A stretch of DNA of 64,000 nucleotides, taken from the NCBI GenBank assembly GCA_019359675.1, contig JAHHGX010000081.1, positions 116,300-180,299 on the forward strand. Reading direction: 5' to 3'. The DNA comes from Calothrix sp. FI2-JRJ7 (GTDB taxonomy: Bacteria; Cyanobacteriota; Cyanobacteriia; Cyanobacteriales; Nostocaceae). Positions 63,924 through 64,000 of this stretch are shown in pieces. A program made the translations under genes and the position numbers. Numbering within the stretch: position 1 is the first letter of the stretch; each line of letters begins with the position of its first letter. Under the pieces are notes generated by a model. The model was not told where the DNA came from, ran no database searches, and saw only the letters and a list, made by a program, of their open reading frames with translations.

Positions 63924-63944
63924 GTGACCCCCGTTGGGGGTCAC
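63924..63944 (+). terminator. Hairpin after the NUDIX gene
   Basis: GTGACCCCC and GGGGGTCAC form a perfect 9-bp stem with a GTT loop. No T tract follows. It lies five bases after the NUDIX stop codon. Confidence 0.6.
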
Positions 63945-64000
63945 GGCGCCATAAAACTTAAATAGAAAAGTAGGGAATAAACTTATCCTTTATGACCAAC

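Overview
The window is a chromosomal segment of a cyanobacterium, most likely a filamentous heterocyst-forming one (Nostocales). Genus is not determined. Cyanobacterial markers include petM (cytochrome b6f subunit VII), ycf39, petF, a biliverdin reductase, the two tocopherol genes (gamma-tocopherol methyltransferase and homogentisate phytyltransferase), an NblR-like regulator, two crtO-type carotenoid ketolase genes and many cyanobacteria-restricted DUF proteins (DUF2839, DUF1815, DUF5340, DUF2949, DUF4330, DUF1350). Heptanucleotide tandem repeats of the STRR type also fit Nostocales. The usual HIP1 octamer GCGATCGC is seen once, while the hexamer GGCGCC occurs about 115 times by my hand count, against roughly 4-5 expected at about 40% GC.

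Layout. 0-9 kb: DUF2839, DUF1815, a hot-dog thioesterase, a small membrane protein, dxr, a lumenal pentapeptide protein, yraN, queA and a TPR lipo/secretory-type protein. 9-13 kb: a TetR regulator divergent from a Coq4-like gene with a perfect 17-bp operator between them, a peptidoglycan-binding protein, a frameshifted class D beta-lactamase and a DUF1902/HicA toxin-antitoxin pair. 12.8-17 kb: Ktr potassium uptake (ktrA, ktrB) and tocopherol synthesis. 18.4-22.2 kb: an accessory block with two tandem paralogous GTPases of no recognised system, facing an odd antitoxin-like gene. 22.6-34 kb: acs, an orphan ATP-grasp protein, a frameshifted Uma2 nuclease, a TPR protein, a membrane-anchored STAND NTPase, lpdA and trpC. 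34-43 kb: DUF192 lipoprotein, nblR-like regulator, NAD kinase, ycf39-petM, a solute-binding lipoprotein, DUF2470, a phosphoesterase and an M48 protease. 43-50 kb: DUF4330, a nuclease-like pseudogene split by an IS630-type MITE, bvdR, petF, a SpoIID-like protein, sulfiredoxin, dps, and an HTH/GrpE-like fusion. 50-57 kb: STAS antagonist and receiver-PP2C phosphatase tail to tail, DUF1350, a Na+/H+ antiporter, an MpsC-like protein and a receiver whose acceptor Asp is Glu. 57-64 kb: a saccharopine-dehydrogenase-like protein and two crtO paralogues flanking a low-GC patch with an LRAT-type protein and decayed antitoxin-like and restriction-type genes, then a truncated NUDIX gene.

How the genes work together. 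The dense metabolic part covers isoprenoid supply (dxr), its products (tocopherol, carotenoid ketolases) and photosynthetic electron transport (petM, ycf39, petF, bvdR, dps/sulfiredoxin against oxidative stress). Between these lie repeat-rich gaps with at least three hairpin families whose arms carry compensatory changes, and several genes broken by single-base indels, two of them at runs of exactly eight A/T. No CRISPR array, tRNA or rRNA was seen. The best candidate for something undescribed is the tandem GTPase pair at 18.5-21.7 kb.
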